Below are positions 8,382 through 16,212 of a stretch of DNA of 64,000 bases, in pieces. Position 1 is the first letter of the stretch; each line of letters starts with the position of its first letter. The position numbers and the translations under genes were made by a program. The notes below the pieces were generated by a model. It did no database searches. It was not told the DNA's origin and worked only from the letters and a program-made list of their open reading frames with translations. This DNA is from Caccovicinus sp051878975 (GTDB lineage Bacteria; Bacillota; Clostridia; Lachnospirales; Lachnospiraceae): positions 13,469 to 77,468 of the forward strand of contig JBJELD010000018.1 of the NCBI GenBank assembly GCA_051878975.1, given 5' to 3'.

Positions 8382-9302
8382 TTATTTTAAGAAGCCATTT
8401 ATGATCTGCGCTTCTGCCTCCTGCTCCGTAAGACCCAGGGTCATCAGCTTAATGATCTGTTCCCCGGCAATTTTTCCGATGGCCGCCTCATGAATCAGCG
8501 CCGCATCCGGGTTGTTTGCCGTCAGCTCCGGAACCGCCGCAATCTTTGCGTCATCCATAATAATCGCATCACATTCCGTATGTCCGGCACATTTTGCATT
8601 TCCGTTGATCCGGGAAATGAATTTCTGTGAAGAATGCTCCTTCGCCACAGAACGGGAAATGACATTTGCGCTGGCATCCTCACCGTTCAGATTTACATCA
8701 AAGCTGCTGACTGCATTCTGCTTTCCATGGGTCAGCAGACGCTCCCGGATGACCAGCTTGGCTCCGGCCGCCAGATCCGCTGTGGTGGTACGCACGGTAG
8801 AATCCACACCCTTGATCTGGGTCATCTCCATCTCCATGTAGCTGCCCTCCTCCATGGTTACCTCCGTGCCCGGATTTAAAATACGCTCGCCGCTTCCGTC
8901 GCCGCTTCCATAATGCTTTTCCACATATTTCACCTTTGCATTTTTTCCTACAAAGAAACGATGAATGCCGTCGTGCTCCGAATCCTGATTTCCGCAGTTG
9001 TGAATGCCGCAGCCGGCCACGATCACCACGTCCGCCTCATCCCCGATATAGAAATCATTGTACACCGTTTCCTTCATACCGCTCTCACTTAATACGACCG
9101 GAATGTGCACGCTTTCGTTCTTCGTGCCCGGCTTGACGTGAATATCGATGCCGCTGCCGTCCGGCTTGGAAATGATATCAATATTGGCTGTTGTATTTCT
9201 CCCGGCCATCCTGCCGTTGGCACGGATATTATAGGCGCCTTCCGGCACCGTATGCAGGTCTGCCACCTGCTCCAGTAACGTCTTCTGAATCTCATCTATC
9301 AT
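8382..9302 (-). CDS. SufB/SufD family Fe-S cluster scaffold-like protein
   Basis: 306 residues. The C-terminal two thirds carry the SufBD beta-helix features: VVIVAGCGIHNCGNQDSEHDG, RTTTADLAAGAKLVIRERLL, SSQKFISRINGNAKCAGHTE and the terminal GKIAGEQIIKLMTLGLTEQEAE segment. Its start overlaps the sufC stop by four bases (ATGA), indicating tight coupling. It is much shorter than canonical SufB (about 470 residues), typical of the reduced two-gene SufC-SufBD units of anaerobes. Thought to form a complex with the SufC ATPase and act in iron-sulfur cluster assembly; no desulfurase gene is next to it. Confidence 0.88.
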   Translation of the reverse strand: MIDEIQKTLLEQVADLHTVPEGAYNIRANGRMAGRNTTANIDIISKPDGSGIDIHVKPGTKNESVHIPVVLSESGMKETVYNDFYIGDEADVVIVAGCGIHNCGNQDSEHDGIHRFFVGKNAKVKYVEKHYGSGDGSGERILNPGTEVTMEEGSYMEMEMTQIKGVDSTVRTTTADLAAGAKLVIRERLLTHGKQNAVSSFDVNLNGEDASANVISRSVAKEHSSQKFISRINGNAKCAGHTECDAIIMDDAKIAAVPELTANNPDAALIHEAAIGKIAGEQIIKLMTLGLTEQEAEAQIINGFLK

Positions 9303-10042
9303 TGCTTGTCGCCTCCCTTGTAAAACATGCTGCAGGCATCCACGGCAGAGGTTGTCCCCATGATCTCCGGCAGAACTTCTTCTCTGGTACCCTGTTTGGT
9401 AATCTGACCGTCCGCAATCACCACGATCTCATCTGCAATATTCAAAATCCGCTCCTGATGGGAAATGATCAGAATCGAACCTTTGGTCGTCTCCCGCATC
9501 CGCTCAAAGACCTGAATCAGATTCTGGAAGCTCCACAGGTCAATTCCGGCTTCCGGCTCGTCGAACACCGACAGTCTCGAATTACGTGCCAGAACGGTAG
9601 CGATCTCAATTCTCTTCAGCTCACCGCCGGAAAGGCTGGCATTGACCTCGCGGTTAATGTAATCCTTGGCACACAGGCCCACCTCCGACAAATACTGACA
9701 GGCATCGGCCGCAGACAGGTTCGCCTTCGCCGCCAGACGTAAAAGATCCAGCACCTGCACGCCTTTAAAGCGCACCGGCTGCTGAAACGCATAGCTGATT
9801 CCCATGTTGGCCCGGTCCGTGATGCTTCGGTCAGTAATATCCTCCCCATCAAAATAAATCCGGCCTCCGGTAGGCTTTTCAACACCGGAAATCAGTTTGG
9901 CAAGCGTCGATTTTCCGCCTCCGTTCGGTCCGGTGATCACAACAAATTTTCCTTCCCCAATGGTCAGGCTCAGGTTCTTGATAATTCCCTTTTCACCCTT
10001 TGCGTCCGCCACGTCAAAGGATATATTCTCTAATGTAAGCAT
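9299..10042 (-). CDS. sufC: SufC-like ABC ATPase
   Basis: 247 residues. Walker A GPNGGGKST (near residue 39), the Q-loop in SYAFQQPVRFKG, the signature SLSGGELKRIE, Walker B SVFDEPEAGIDLWS and the switch His in ISHQERIL are all present. The FQQP and the E-A-G-I-D-L pattern are characteristic of SufC rather than of a transport ATPase, and no permease is near. It begins with AGGAGG 5 bases before the ATG and is followed without gap by the SufBD-like gene. Expected role: ATPase partner of the Fe-S scaffold. The divergent gene upstream is the FMN-controlled ribU. Confidence 0.92.
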   Translation of the reverse strand: MLTLENISFDVADAKGEKGIIKNLSLTIGEGKFVVITGPNGGGKSTLAKLISGVEKPTGGRIYFDGEDITDRSITDRANMGISYAFQQPVRFKGVQVLDLLRLAAKANLSAADACQYLSEVGLCAKDYINREVNASLSGGELKRIEIATVLARNSRLSVFDEPEAGIDLWSFQNLIQVFERMRETTKGSILIISHQERILNIADEIVVIADGQITKQGTREEVLPEIMGTTSAVDACSMFYKGGDKQ

Positions 10043-10161
10043 GGTTTCCTCCTAAATTCATTCCTCCCGTTTCCGGGCATGTACCTGGATTATTATATAC
10101 TATTTTGTCCTTGTTTACCATATTTTTTGTGTTTTTTTCCTCATAACCCTTCTGTTCCTGA

Positions 10162-10190
10162 TTGACAAATACAGCAGACCGGCATATAAT
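10162..10190 (+). promoter_or_regulatory. Consensus sigma-A promoter for riboswitch-ribU
   Basis: TTGACA (10162-10167) and TATAAT (10185-10190) with a 17-bp spacer, both perfect hexamers, about 20 bases before the FMN riboswitch. Transcription should start near 10197. Confidence 0.9.
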
Positions 10191-10209
10191 GGTCTTGTAA
10201 AAGATACAG

Positions 10210-10320
10210 TTCTTCGGGGCAGGGTGAAACTCCCTACCGGCGGTACAGTCCGCGACCCGTGCAAGCACGGCTGATTCGGTGAAATTCCGAAACCGACAGT
10301 ATAGTCTGGATGAGAGAAGA
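10210..10320 (+). ncRNA. FMN riboswitch (RFN element)
   Basis: The conserved aptamer blocks are present in order: TCTTCGGGGCAGGGTGAAA, then TCCCTACCGGCGGTA, the variable arm, then GGTGAAATTCCGAAACCGA and CAGTATAGTCTGGATG, ending GAGAGAAGA. This is the RFN/FMN aptamer. It is followed by a strong intrinsic terminator (10372-10402) and then ribU, fitting termination of transcription when FMN binds. Confidence 0.97.
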
Positions 10321-10371
10321 TTGTTGTTTTGACCAGTTGGATGGATGAAACAAGTTCAAGCAGGAACGTCG

Positions 10372-10402
10372 CCCCCCGGATTTGGATCCGGGGGGTTCTT
10401 TT
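10372..10402 (+). terminator. Riboswitch-controlled intrinsic terminator
   Basis: CCCCCCGGAT (10372-10381) pairs perfectly with ATCCGGGGGG (10386-10395), loop of four, followed by TTCTTTT. It lies between the FMN aptamer and ribU and is the likely expression platform. Confidence 0.92.
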
Positions 10403-10504
10403 ATCCCTGCATCCATTCCGTCATACAGCGATTCCTCAGGGAAGAACCAGTCTCTGCGTCTTTCCCGGCAAAAAAGACGGCAGAATAAACAGGAGGAATT
10501 TATT

Positions 10505-11125
10505 ATGGAACTTGCTGCAAAAAGAGAGAAAAAACTGTTGTCTACGAGAAATATGGTACTGATGGCTATGTTCGGCGCGCTTTCTTCCGTTCTGATGTAC
10601 ATTCAGTTTCCGGTCCCCTTCGCTCCGCCATTCTATCAGCTGGACTTCTGTGACGTCCCGGTGCTGATCGGCTCCTTTGCCATGGGACCTGCAGCCGGTG
10701 TCATCATTGCCGGCATCAAGATTCTGCTGAATCTGATTCTCCAGGGAACAAGCACCGGCGGGATCGGAGAACTGTCCAACTGGGTTCAGGCCTGTTCTCT
10801 GGCCATTCCGGCGGCTTTGATTTACAAGCATCACAAAACAAAAAAATCCGCCATTCTCGGCATGGCGGTGGGCGTGATTGTCATGGTGACGGTAGGCTGC
10901 TTTTCCAATGCATACGTTATGCTTCCTACCTATTCCAAGGTGCTTCACATCCCGCTGGATTCCCTGATTGCCATGGGAACCGCAGTCAATCCCCGGATCA
11001 CCGGCTTAAGCGGCTTTATTATGCTGGCTGTTGCACCGTTTAATCTGTTAAAGGGAGGTCTGGTTTCCCTGATAACCGCTTTGATCTATAAACGTGTCAG
11101 CATTATTATCAAAGGAAGAATTTAA
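10505..11125 (+). CDS. ribU: Riboflavin ECF transporter substrate-binding subunit RibU
   Basis: 206 residues, hydrophobic with about six membrane segments. Key family features: MAMFGALSSVLMYIQFPVPF after a short basic N-terminus, then YQLDFCDVPVLIGSFAMGPAAG, and KGGLVSLITALIYKRV at the C-terminus. RibU is the S component that binds riboflavin and works with the shared EcfA/A'/T module, which is not in this window. The ATG at 10505 has AGGAGG 8 bases upstream; the longer open frame from 10382 runs through the terminator and is not the gene. Control by the FMN riboswitch supports the substrate assignment. Confidence 0.95.
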   Translation: MELAAKREKKLLSTRNMVLMAMFGALSSVLMYIQFPVPFAPPFYQLDFCDVPVLIGSFAMGPAAGVIIAGIKILLNLILQGTSTGGIGELSNWVQACSLAIPAALIYKHHKTKKSAILGMAVGVIVMVTVGCFSNAYVMLPTYSKVLHIPLDSLIAMGTAVNPRITGLSGFIMLAVAPFNLLKGGLVSLITALIYKRVSIIIKGRI

Positions 11126-11136
11126 CGGATTCCCGA

Positions 11137-11176
11137 CAGGGAAAGCGAAATCGGTTTTCGCTTTCCCTGTTTTTTT
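11137..11176 (+). terminator. Terminator after ribU
   Basis: CAGGGAAAGCGAAA and TTTTCGCTTTCCCTG form a long stem, followed by a run of seven T. It starts 12 bases after the ribU stop. Confidence 0.92.
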
Positions 11177-11250
11177 CTTTCCCGGTCCCTTCTTTTTGCA
11201 TTCTCCCGTTCTGCTGTGCAGCAAATAAACCAGCTAATCCCGCGACTAAC

Positions 11251-11279
11251 TTGTGCCATTTCTGAATATGCTTTATAAT
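11251..11279 (+). promoter_or_regulatory. Promoter of the DUF885 gene
   Basis: TTGTGC (11251-11256), 17 bp, TATAAT (11274-11279). The -10 is perfect and the -35 matches at three positions. It is 27 bases before the start codon. Confidence 0.65.
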
Positions 11280-11305
11280 AAAATGTACTGGAGGATTAAA
11301 TCACA

Positions 11306-13201
11306 TTGAAAAATCAGAAAAACAAAACTCGCAAAGCATCCCCGTTTTCAAAACGGTTTCATAAACGAGCATCATCCCGGGCTGCAGCCCTTCTGGCCTC
11401 TGCTCTTCTGGCGGCTGCCGGCATCGGATGGACTTCCGGCTGCAGCCGCCAGGATTACGGAATCAGCCGGATTCCTGCTTCGGAACCAATCCGGCAGGAA
11501 TCTTCCGATCCGGCTGTGCAGAACGTTTCCGATCAGACTGCCTTTGATCATCTGACGGATGAAATTTTCCGGGAAAATGCCGGGAATTCTCTGATTGATC
11601 TCCACTTTTCCATTGCAGAGCCGGAAAACTACGGGATCACGCAGGCAAAAAGTCTGTACGGAGAAATCAGCCTGGCTTCTGCAAGGGAAGATCTGGAACA
11701 GATGAAACAATACCAGACACGGCTTCAGGAAATTTCCAGGCAGAAGTTATCAAAAGAAAGTCAGCTGGACTACGCTATTTTCGAACAGTATCTGGAAACC
11801 GAGCTTTCGCTGGAGGGGCTGGAAAGTTTTATCCAGCCCCTGGCACCCACCATTGGGATACAGGCTCAGCTCCCGGTTCTTCTGGCGGAATATGCCTTTT
11901 ATGACCAGCAGGATGTGGAAGACTATTTTTCTCTCCTTGCCGGACTGGATGATTATTTCGGACAGATCCTGGAGCTGGAACAGGAAAAGGCCCGGCTTGG
12001 ACAGTTTATGACCGACGGTGCCATTGACCGGGTTCTGGATTCCTGTCAGCCTTATCTGGAAAGCAAAAACAACTGTGTTCTGAATGCCACCTTTGAAGAC
12101 CGGCTGAATCAGGTGCCGGGACTGACCGAAAATCAGAAATCCGAATACACAAAACGTCATGACGAGCTGATTGCCGATGCCTTTCTTCCCGCCTATCAGC
12201 ATCTAACCGACGGGTTGGAAGCATTAAAAGGAAGCAGCACAGCGGAGGGCGGTCTGTGCAGCTTCCCTGATGGAAAAGATTACTACCGCTATCTTGTATT
12301 CTCTTCCACCCAGACCTCCTGCAAGAACATCCATAACCTGCAGAAAACCATTGAAAAGCGGCTGGATGAAGAGTTTGATGAGATCCGCCGGCTTTTAAAG
12401 GCCGAACCGGAGCTTTTAAAACGTTATGATGAGGCGGCTTTCACGCTGACGGATCCTCAGGAAATTCTGAATTATCTGCAGAAAGCTGCCGCACAGGATT
12501 TTCCGGAGCCGATCTGCAGAGACTACACGCTGCATTACGTTCCGGAGGCGCTGGAACCAGTGCTCAGTCCGGCTTTTTACCTGACGCCTCCCATGGACCG
12601 CCCCACCAGCAATACCATTTACATCAACCGGGGAAGCATTGCAGGAAGCGAAGATCAGCTGTTTTCCACCCTGGCACATGAAGGTTATCCGGGACACCTG
12701 TATCAGACCTCCTACTTTATCCAGCAAAATCCGGCGCCCTTCCGTCATCTGCTCTCCTTCCCCGGATATTCCGAGGGCTGGGCCACCTATGTAGAATCTC
12801 TGTCCTATCAAATGGACAGCGGCCTGAACGGTTCTCTCGGCAGGCTGATGGCGCTCAATTCCACCGTCAATCTCGGAATTCATGCTTATATTGACATTAT
12901 GGTCAATGACCAGGGCTGGAAGATTCCGGAGATCTCCCGGTACATCAGCCAGTATTTCGACGATCCGGATCAGGAATATGCAAAAAAGCTTTACGAAGCC
13001 ATGATCGACAATCCGACCAATTATCTGGAATATTATGTCGGATACCTGGAATTTTCTGATATGCGTCAAAAGACCGAGAAAACGCTGGGAAAAAAATTTG
13101 AGGCAAAAGAATTTCATCAGTTTCTTTTGGACATCGGACCTGCACCGTTTACCGTCATACGAGAAGAGCTGGAAAACTGGATAAATGAGAAAAAGAAATG
13201 A
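11306..13201 (+). CDS. DUF885 family exported protein, putative zinc metallopeptidase
   Basis: 631 residues from a TTG start with GGAGG 11 bases upstream. The N-terminus is basic for about 24 residues, then hydrophobic (AAALLASALLAAAGIG), then TSGC with Cys46, a weak lipobox, so it may be a lipoprotein or simply secreted/anchored. The DUF885 signatures are clear: HEGYPGH (His458 to His464) and EGWATYVE (Glu490 region), which together look like a metal site. The protein is otherwise mainly helical. Function is inferred as a peptidase-like enzyme; substrate unknown. It stands alone between the ribU terminator and its own weaker hairpin. Confidence 0.88.
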   Translation: MKNQKNKTRKASPFSKRFHKRASSRAAALLASALLAAAGIGWTSGCSRQDYGISRIPASEPIRQESSDPAVQNVSDQTAFDHLTDEIFRENAGNSLIDLHFSIAEPENYGITQAKSLYGEISLASAREDLEQMKQYQTRLQEISRQKLSKESQLDYAIFEQYLETELSLEGLESFIQPLAPTIGIQAQLPVLLAEYAFYDQQDVEDYFSLLAGLDDYFGQILELEQEKARLGQFMTDGAIDRVLDSCQPYLESKNNCVLNATFEDRLNQVPGLTENQKSEYTKRHDELIADAFLPAYQHLTDGLEALKGSSTAEGGLCSFPDGKDYYRYLVFSSTQTSCKNIHNLQKTIEKRLDEEFDEIRRLLKAEPELLKRYDEAAFTLTDPQEILNYLQKAAAQDFPEPICRDYTLHYVPEALEPVLSPAFYLTPPMDRPTSNTIYINRGSIAGSEDQLFSTLAHEGYPGHLYQTSYFIQQNPAPFRHLLSFPGYSEGWATYVESLSYQMDSGLNGSLGRLMALNSTVNLGIHAYIDIMVNDQGWKIPEISRYISQYFDDPDQEYAKKLYEAMIDNPTNYLEYYVGYLEFSDMRQKTEKTLGKKFEAKEFHQFLLDIGPAPFTVIREELENWINEKKK

Positions 13202-13226
13202 AATATACCTGTGGCATCTCAACACC

Positions 13227-13266
13227 CCTGTCCCTCAATCTTGAGGGGCAGGCAGCCGATTTTTTC
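13227..13266 (+). terminator. Probable terminator after the DUF885 gene
   Basis: CCTGTCCCTCAA (13227-13238) pairs with TTGAGGGGCAGG (13241-13252) with one G-T pair and a tiny 2-nt loop. Seven bases later comes a T run (13261-13265). The separation of the T run makes it less typical. Confidence 0.55.
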
Positions 13267-13300
13267 TTACCATGAATATGACCCTTAGAATGCCCAGACT

Positions 13301-13342
13301 GCAAAAAGACCTTGTATCTGCCAATCACAGATACAAGGTCTT
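13301..13342 (-). terminator. Terminator of the first tRNA-Leu(CAG) gene
   Basis: AAGACCTTGTATCTG (13306-13320 as seen on plus) and its perfect complement (13328-13342) form a 15-bp stem; on the minus strand it ends in TTTTT. It lies directly downstream of the tRNA. Confidence 0.9.
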
Positions 13343-13348
13343 CTGACC

Positions 13349-13432
13349 TGCAGAAGATGGGAGTCGAACCCACAAGGTATTTCTACCACACGGACCTGAA
13401 CCGTGCGCGTCTGCCAATTCCGCCACTTCTGC
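13349..13432 (-). tRNA. tRNA-Leu (anticodon CAG), copy 1
   Basis: 84 nt, class II with a long variable arm. Acceptor GCAGAAG pairs with CTTCTGC, the D-arm is GGCGGAATTGGCAGACGC, the anticodon stem CACGG/CCGTG encloses TTCAGGT giving CAG, and the T-arm contains GGGTTCGACTCCC. The CCA end is not encoded. Copy 2 is identical. Confidence 0.97.
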
Positions 13433-13496
13433 ATCTTTTTGTTGCTGAACAAAATTCTTAATCGCTTAAGTTCTTTCGTTCCCTTCAACGTAGATG

Positions 13497-13525
13497 ATTA
13501 TATGATATTTTCTGCTGTTTGTCAA
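13497..13525 (-). promoter_or_regulatory. Promoter of tRNA-Leu(CAG) copy 1
   Basis: On the minus strand TTGACA (13525-13520), 17 bp, TATAAT (13502-13497), both perfect. It is 64 bases upstream of the tRNA. Confidence 0.9.
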
Positions 13526-13603
13526 TAGAATTTTTCAAATTTTTTCTATTATTTCCATTATACCTAAATTATGTGAAATTACGAAAGAACTTTCATCGAG
13601 AAC

Positions 13604-13635
13604 GAAAAAAAACCGGCGGATTCTCACCCACCGGT
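13604..13635 (-). terminator. Terminator of tRNA-Leu(CAG) copy 2
   Basis: On the minus strand ACCGGTGG and CCGCCGGT pair, followed by eight T residues. It separates the two tandem tRNA genes. Confidence 0.85.
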
Positions 13636-13641
13636 CTGTCC

Positions 13642-13725
13642 TGCAGAAGATGGGAGTCGAACCCACAAGGTATTTCTACCACACGGACCTGAACCGTGCG
13701 CGTCTGCCAATTCCGCCACTTCTGC
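13642..13725 (-). tRNA. tRNA-Leu (anticodon CAG), copy 2
   Basis: 84 nt, identical over its length to the copy at 13349-13432, with the same CAG anticodon and no encoded CCA. It has its own promoter and terminator. Confidence 0.97.
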
Positions 13726-13754
13726 ATGTCTTACTTTCGTAAGCAACGTAGATT

Positions 13755-13783
13755 ATTATAATCAATGATTCCGGTTTTGTCAA
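13755..13783 (-). promoter_or_regulatory. Promoter of tRNA-Leu(CAG) copy 2
   Basis: On the minus strand TTGACA (13783-13778), 17 bp, TATAAT (13760-13755), both perfect hexamers, about 30 bases before the tRNA. Confidence 0.9.
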
Positions 13784-13968
13784 CCGTTTTTTTCATTTTT
13801 TTATTTTTCTATATTTTTTCATCTCCTGCGGTCTCTCCGGCTCATACACGCAAGGAAGCCCCCGCCGCAAATACAGTCAGACCTCCCAGAAAAGCTGCTA
13901 TTTTGAATTGAGATTTTTTTCACAAAAGAAAGACCAGAAAAGAAACTGAAATTTTTTTCATTTTTCTC

Positions 13969-13997
13969 TTGCAATCTTTGGAAACCTATGTTATACT
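13969..13997 (+). promoter_or_regulatory. Promoter of tRNA-Leu(AAG)
   Basis: TTGCAA (13969-13974), 17 bp, TATACT (13992-13997), 12 bases before the tRNA. The rest of 13784-13968 between the divergent tRNA promoters is AT-rich and I see nothing else in it. Confidence 0.75.
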
Positions 13998-14009
13998 ACA
14001 TATCGGTTT

Positions 14010-14093
14010 GCGGGGTTGCCGGAATTGGCAGACGGGCTAGACTAAGGATCTAGTGGTCGTATGACTGTGTGGGTTCAAGTCCCATACCCCGCA
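14010..14093 (+). tRNA. tRNA-Leu (anticodon AAG)
   Basis: 84 nt with GCGGGGT/ACCCCGC acceptor, anticodon stem CTAGA/TCTAG around CTAAGGA giving AAG, a long variable arm and GGGTTCAAGTCCC T-arm. The discriminator is A and CCA is not encoded. Confidence 0.97.
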
Positions 14094-14106
14094 TCTTTTT
14101 ATTTCA

Positions 14107-14138
14107 GGGAAAACCCAAAGATGGGTTTTCCCTTTTTT
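14107..14138 (+). terminator. Terminator of tRNA-Leu(AAG)
   Basis: GGGAAAACCCA (14107-14117) pairs with TGGGTTTTCCC (14122-14132) and is followed by six T. Confidence 0.93.
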
Positions 14139-14158
14139 ACATATTTTTATCGTTCATA

Positions 14159-14202
14159 CAGTGTCGGCAGATTAAAGACAGCGTACCTGTTCACCGACAC
14201 TG
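14159..14202 (+). promoter_or_regulatory. Long-loop hairpin in the leader of the DUF362 gene
   Basis: CAGTGTCGG (14159-14167) and CCGACACTG (14194-14202) are perfect 9-bp complements around a 26-nt loop that holds a small ACAG/CTGT hairpin. No T run follows, so it is not a simple terminator. It ends 31 bases before the DUF362 start codon. Role unknown. Confidence 0.5.
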
Positions 14203-14233
14203 ACATTTCAAAATTGAAGGGAGAATTCAGATC

Positions 14234-15367
14234 ATGGAAAAATCCAAAGTTTACTTTACTGACTTCCGCACGGTAGCATTCGGGGACGGACTGCCCACAA
14301 AATTAAAAAAGCTGATCCGCCGCGCCGGCATTGATCAGATTGATATGGACGGCAAGTTTGTTGCCATTAAGATGCATTTTGGAGAACTGGGAAATATCAG
14401 CTATCTGCGTCCGAATTATGCAAAAGCGGTGGCAGATGTCGTAAAGGAACTGGGCGGAAAACCATTCTTAACGGACTGCAACACCATGTATCCAGGCAGC
14501 CGGAAAAATGCGCTGGAGCATCTGGAATGTGCCTGGGAGAACGGCTTTACCCCTCTCACGGTGGGATGTCCGATCCTCATCGGAGACGGCCTGAAAGGAA
14601 CGGACGACATTGCCGTCCCGGTCAATGGAGGCGAATATGTAAAGGAAGCAAAAATCGGACGTGCCATTATGGACGCGGACGTCTTTATCAGCCTGACACA
14701 TTTCAAAGGTCATGAAATGACCGGTTTCGGCGGCGCCATCAAGAATATCGGAATGGGCTGCGGCTCCAGAGCAGGAAAAACCGAGCAGCACAGCAACGGA
14801 AGACCTTATATTGAAGAAAATTTATGCCGCGGCTGCAGACGCTGCCAGCGGGAGTGTGCAAACGACGGCCTTATATTCGATGACAACCGAAAGAAAATGA
14901 CCGTCAACCAGGAAAACTGCGTTGGCTGCGGACGCTGCCTCGGCGCCTGCAATTTCGATGCGATCCAGTTCAATGACAACAATGCAAACGAAATCCTGAA
15001 CTGCCGCATGGCAGAATATACGAAAGCCGTTGTGGACGGACGTCCAGGCTTCCACATTTCCCTGGTCGTGGATGTGTCCCCGAACTGTGACTGCCACGGT
15101 GAGAACGATGCACCGATTCTTCCGAATATCGGTATGTTTGCGTCCTTCGATCCTCTGGCTCTGGATCAGGCCTGTGTAGATGCCTGTCTGGCTGCCGCAC
15201 CGCTTCCCCACAGTCAGCTTTCAGATCATCTGGCAGACCCGCATTTTGTGGACCATCATGATCACTTTACCAACTCCGCTCCGGAATCCGAATGGCGCAG
15301 CTGCCTGGACCACGCAGCTAAGATCGGCTTAGGAAACCGGGAATATGAATTAATTGTTATGAAATAG
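14234..15367 (+). CDS. DUF362 domain protein with two 4Fe-4S ferredoxin motifs
   Basis: 377 residues. DUF362 occupies most of the protein (VAIKMHFGELGNISYLRP, LTHFKGHEMTGFGGAIKNIG). Two ferredoxin clusters are inserted around residues 195-240: CRGCRRCQREC and CVGCGRCLGAC, each with the partner Cys further on, so two [4Fe-4S] centres are expected. Probably a cytoplasmic electron-transfer or redox protein; the actual reaction of DUF362 proteins is not known. AAGGGAG lies 10 bases before the ATG. Its 3' end overlaps the convergent HAD gene by 11 bp, inside a perfect hairpin. Confidence 0.9.
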   Translation: MEKSKVYFTDFRTVAFGDGLPTKLKKLIRRAGIDQIDMDGKFVAIKMHFGELGNISYLRPNYAKAVADVVKELGGKPFLTDCNTMYPGSRKNALEHLECAWENGFTPLTVGCPILIGDGLKGTDDIAVPVNGGEYVKEAKIGRAIMDADVFISLTHFKGHEMTGFGGAIKNIGMGCGSRAGKTEQHSNGRPYIEENLCRGCRRCQRECANDGLIFDDNRKKMTVNQENCVGCGRCLGACNFDAIQFNDNNANEILNCRMAEYTKAVVDGRPGFHISLVVDVSPNCDCHGENDAPILPNIGMFASFDPLALDQACVDACLAAAPLPHSQLSDHLADPHFVDHHDHFTNSAPESEWRSCLDHAAKIGLGNREYELIVMK

Positions 15368-16199
15368 CTTTCATAACCAGCTTTTCCAACGCCCAGGCCA
15401 CTCCGTCCTCGGCGTTGCTTTTTGTCTGATACCTGGCTGCCCGCTTCGCCTCCTGCATGGCGTTTCCCATTGCCACTGTGAGGCCAAGCGGAAGGCTCAG
15501 CATCGACACATCATTTCCGCTGTCTCCAATTGCCATAATTTCATCTGCACCGATATGAAGACGTTCTGCATACTCCATCAAAGCAATCCCTTTCTGAGCA
15601 GCTTCCTGTGTAATCTCCATATTGGTTGCATGGGAAGAGGACAGCGCCAGGCCGCCCTCCTTCCGAAGAAGCTGCTTCACTTTTTTCAATACTTCCGGCG
15701 ACCTGTGCATCAGAGAAACCTTAAAAACCTCCGGCGAAACGCTCTCCAGATCCTCTCTCGTAAGAAATGCAAACCGTTTTTCAATCGACTCATAGTCCAG
15801 CTCTGCCATAGGAAGCAGGATTCCCTGCTCAAAGCTTCGTCGAAACTGTTCTCTCGATACGGTTGTATAGCTTTGGCACTCTCCCATCAGATCTGTAGTC
15901 ATCCCATATATTTCCGCCGCCGAAAGGATCCGTTCCAGCTTCTTTGGCAGAACCGGCTTTTTTCCGGTCAGCTGACCGGACGGCCCATAACAGGCCGCTC
16001 CGTTCATACAGATCAAGCTGCAGATGATTCCGGCAGCCTTCACCGGGAGAGAAGCATCATGAAAGCTCCTCCCGGTGCATACCACAACCTGGATTCCTTC
16101 TCTCTGAACCCGTTTCAGCGCTGCTGCATTCGCCTTCGACACGGTTCCGTCCGGTGACAGAAGCGTTCCGTCCATATCCACTGCAAGTAATCGAATCAT
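15357..16199 (-). CDS. Cof-type HAD family hydrolase
   Basis: 280 residues. Motif I LLAVDMDGTLLSPDG at the N-terminus, motif II CTGRSF, motif III Lys region and motif IV MAIGDSGNDVSMLSL mark a Cof/YidA-like HAD phosphatase with a C2B cap. Such enzymes dephosphorylate sugar phosphates or flavin nucleotides; the substrate is not evident from sequence. The start at 16199 gives the conserved N-terminus; the longer open frame is not used. It begins 13 bp after the GDPD stop and appears to be the last gene of the ABC/GDPD operon, where it might act on sugar or glycerol phosphates (inference). Confidence 0.88.
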   Translation of the reverse strand: MIRLLAVDMDGTLLSPDGTVSKANAAALKRVQREGIQVVVCTGRSFHDASLPVKAAGIICSLICMNGAACYGPSGQLTGKKPVLPKKLERILSAAEIYGMTTDLMGECQSYTTVSREQFRRSFEQGILLPMAELDYESIEKRFAFLTREDLESVSPEVFKVSLMHRSPEVLKKVKQLLRKEGGLALSSSHATNMEITQEAAQKGIALMEYAERLHIGADEIMAIGDSGNDVSMLSLPLGLTVAMGNAMQEAKRAARYQTKSNAEDGVAWALEKLVMKAIS

Positions 16200-16212
16200 G
16201 CGTCTGTCCTTT

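Noticed and set aside
10382..10504. Longer ribU frame starting at 10382
   Set aside because: It would translate through the riboswitch terminator; the ATG at 10505 has a clear AGGAGG.
13155..13488. Short minus-strand open frames of about 70 codons over the tRNA-Leu gene
   Set aside because: They run through a tRNA and its terminator and have no ribosome sites.
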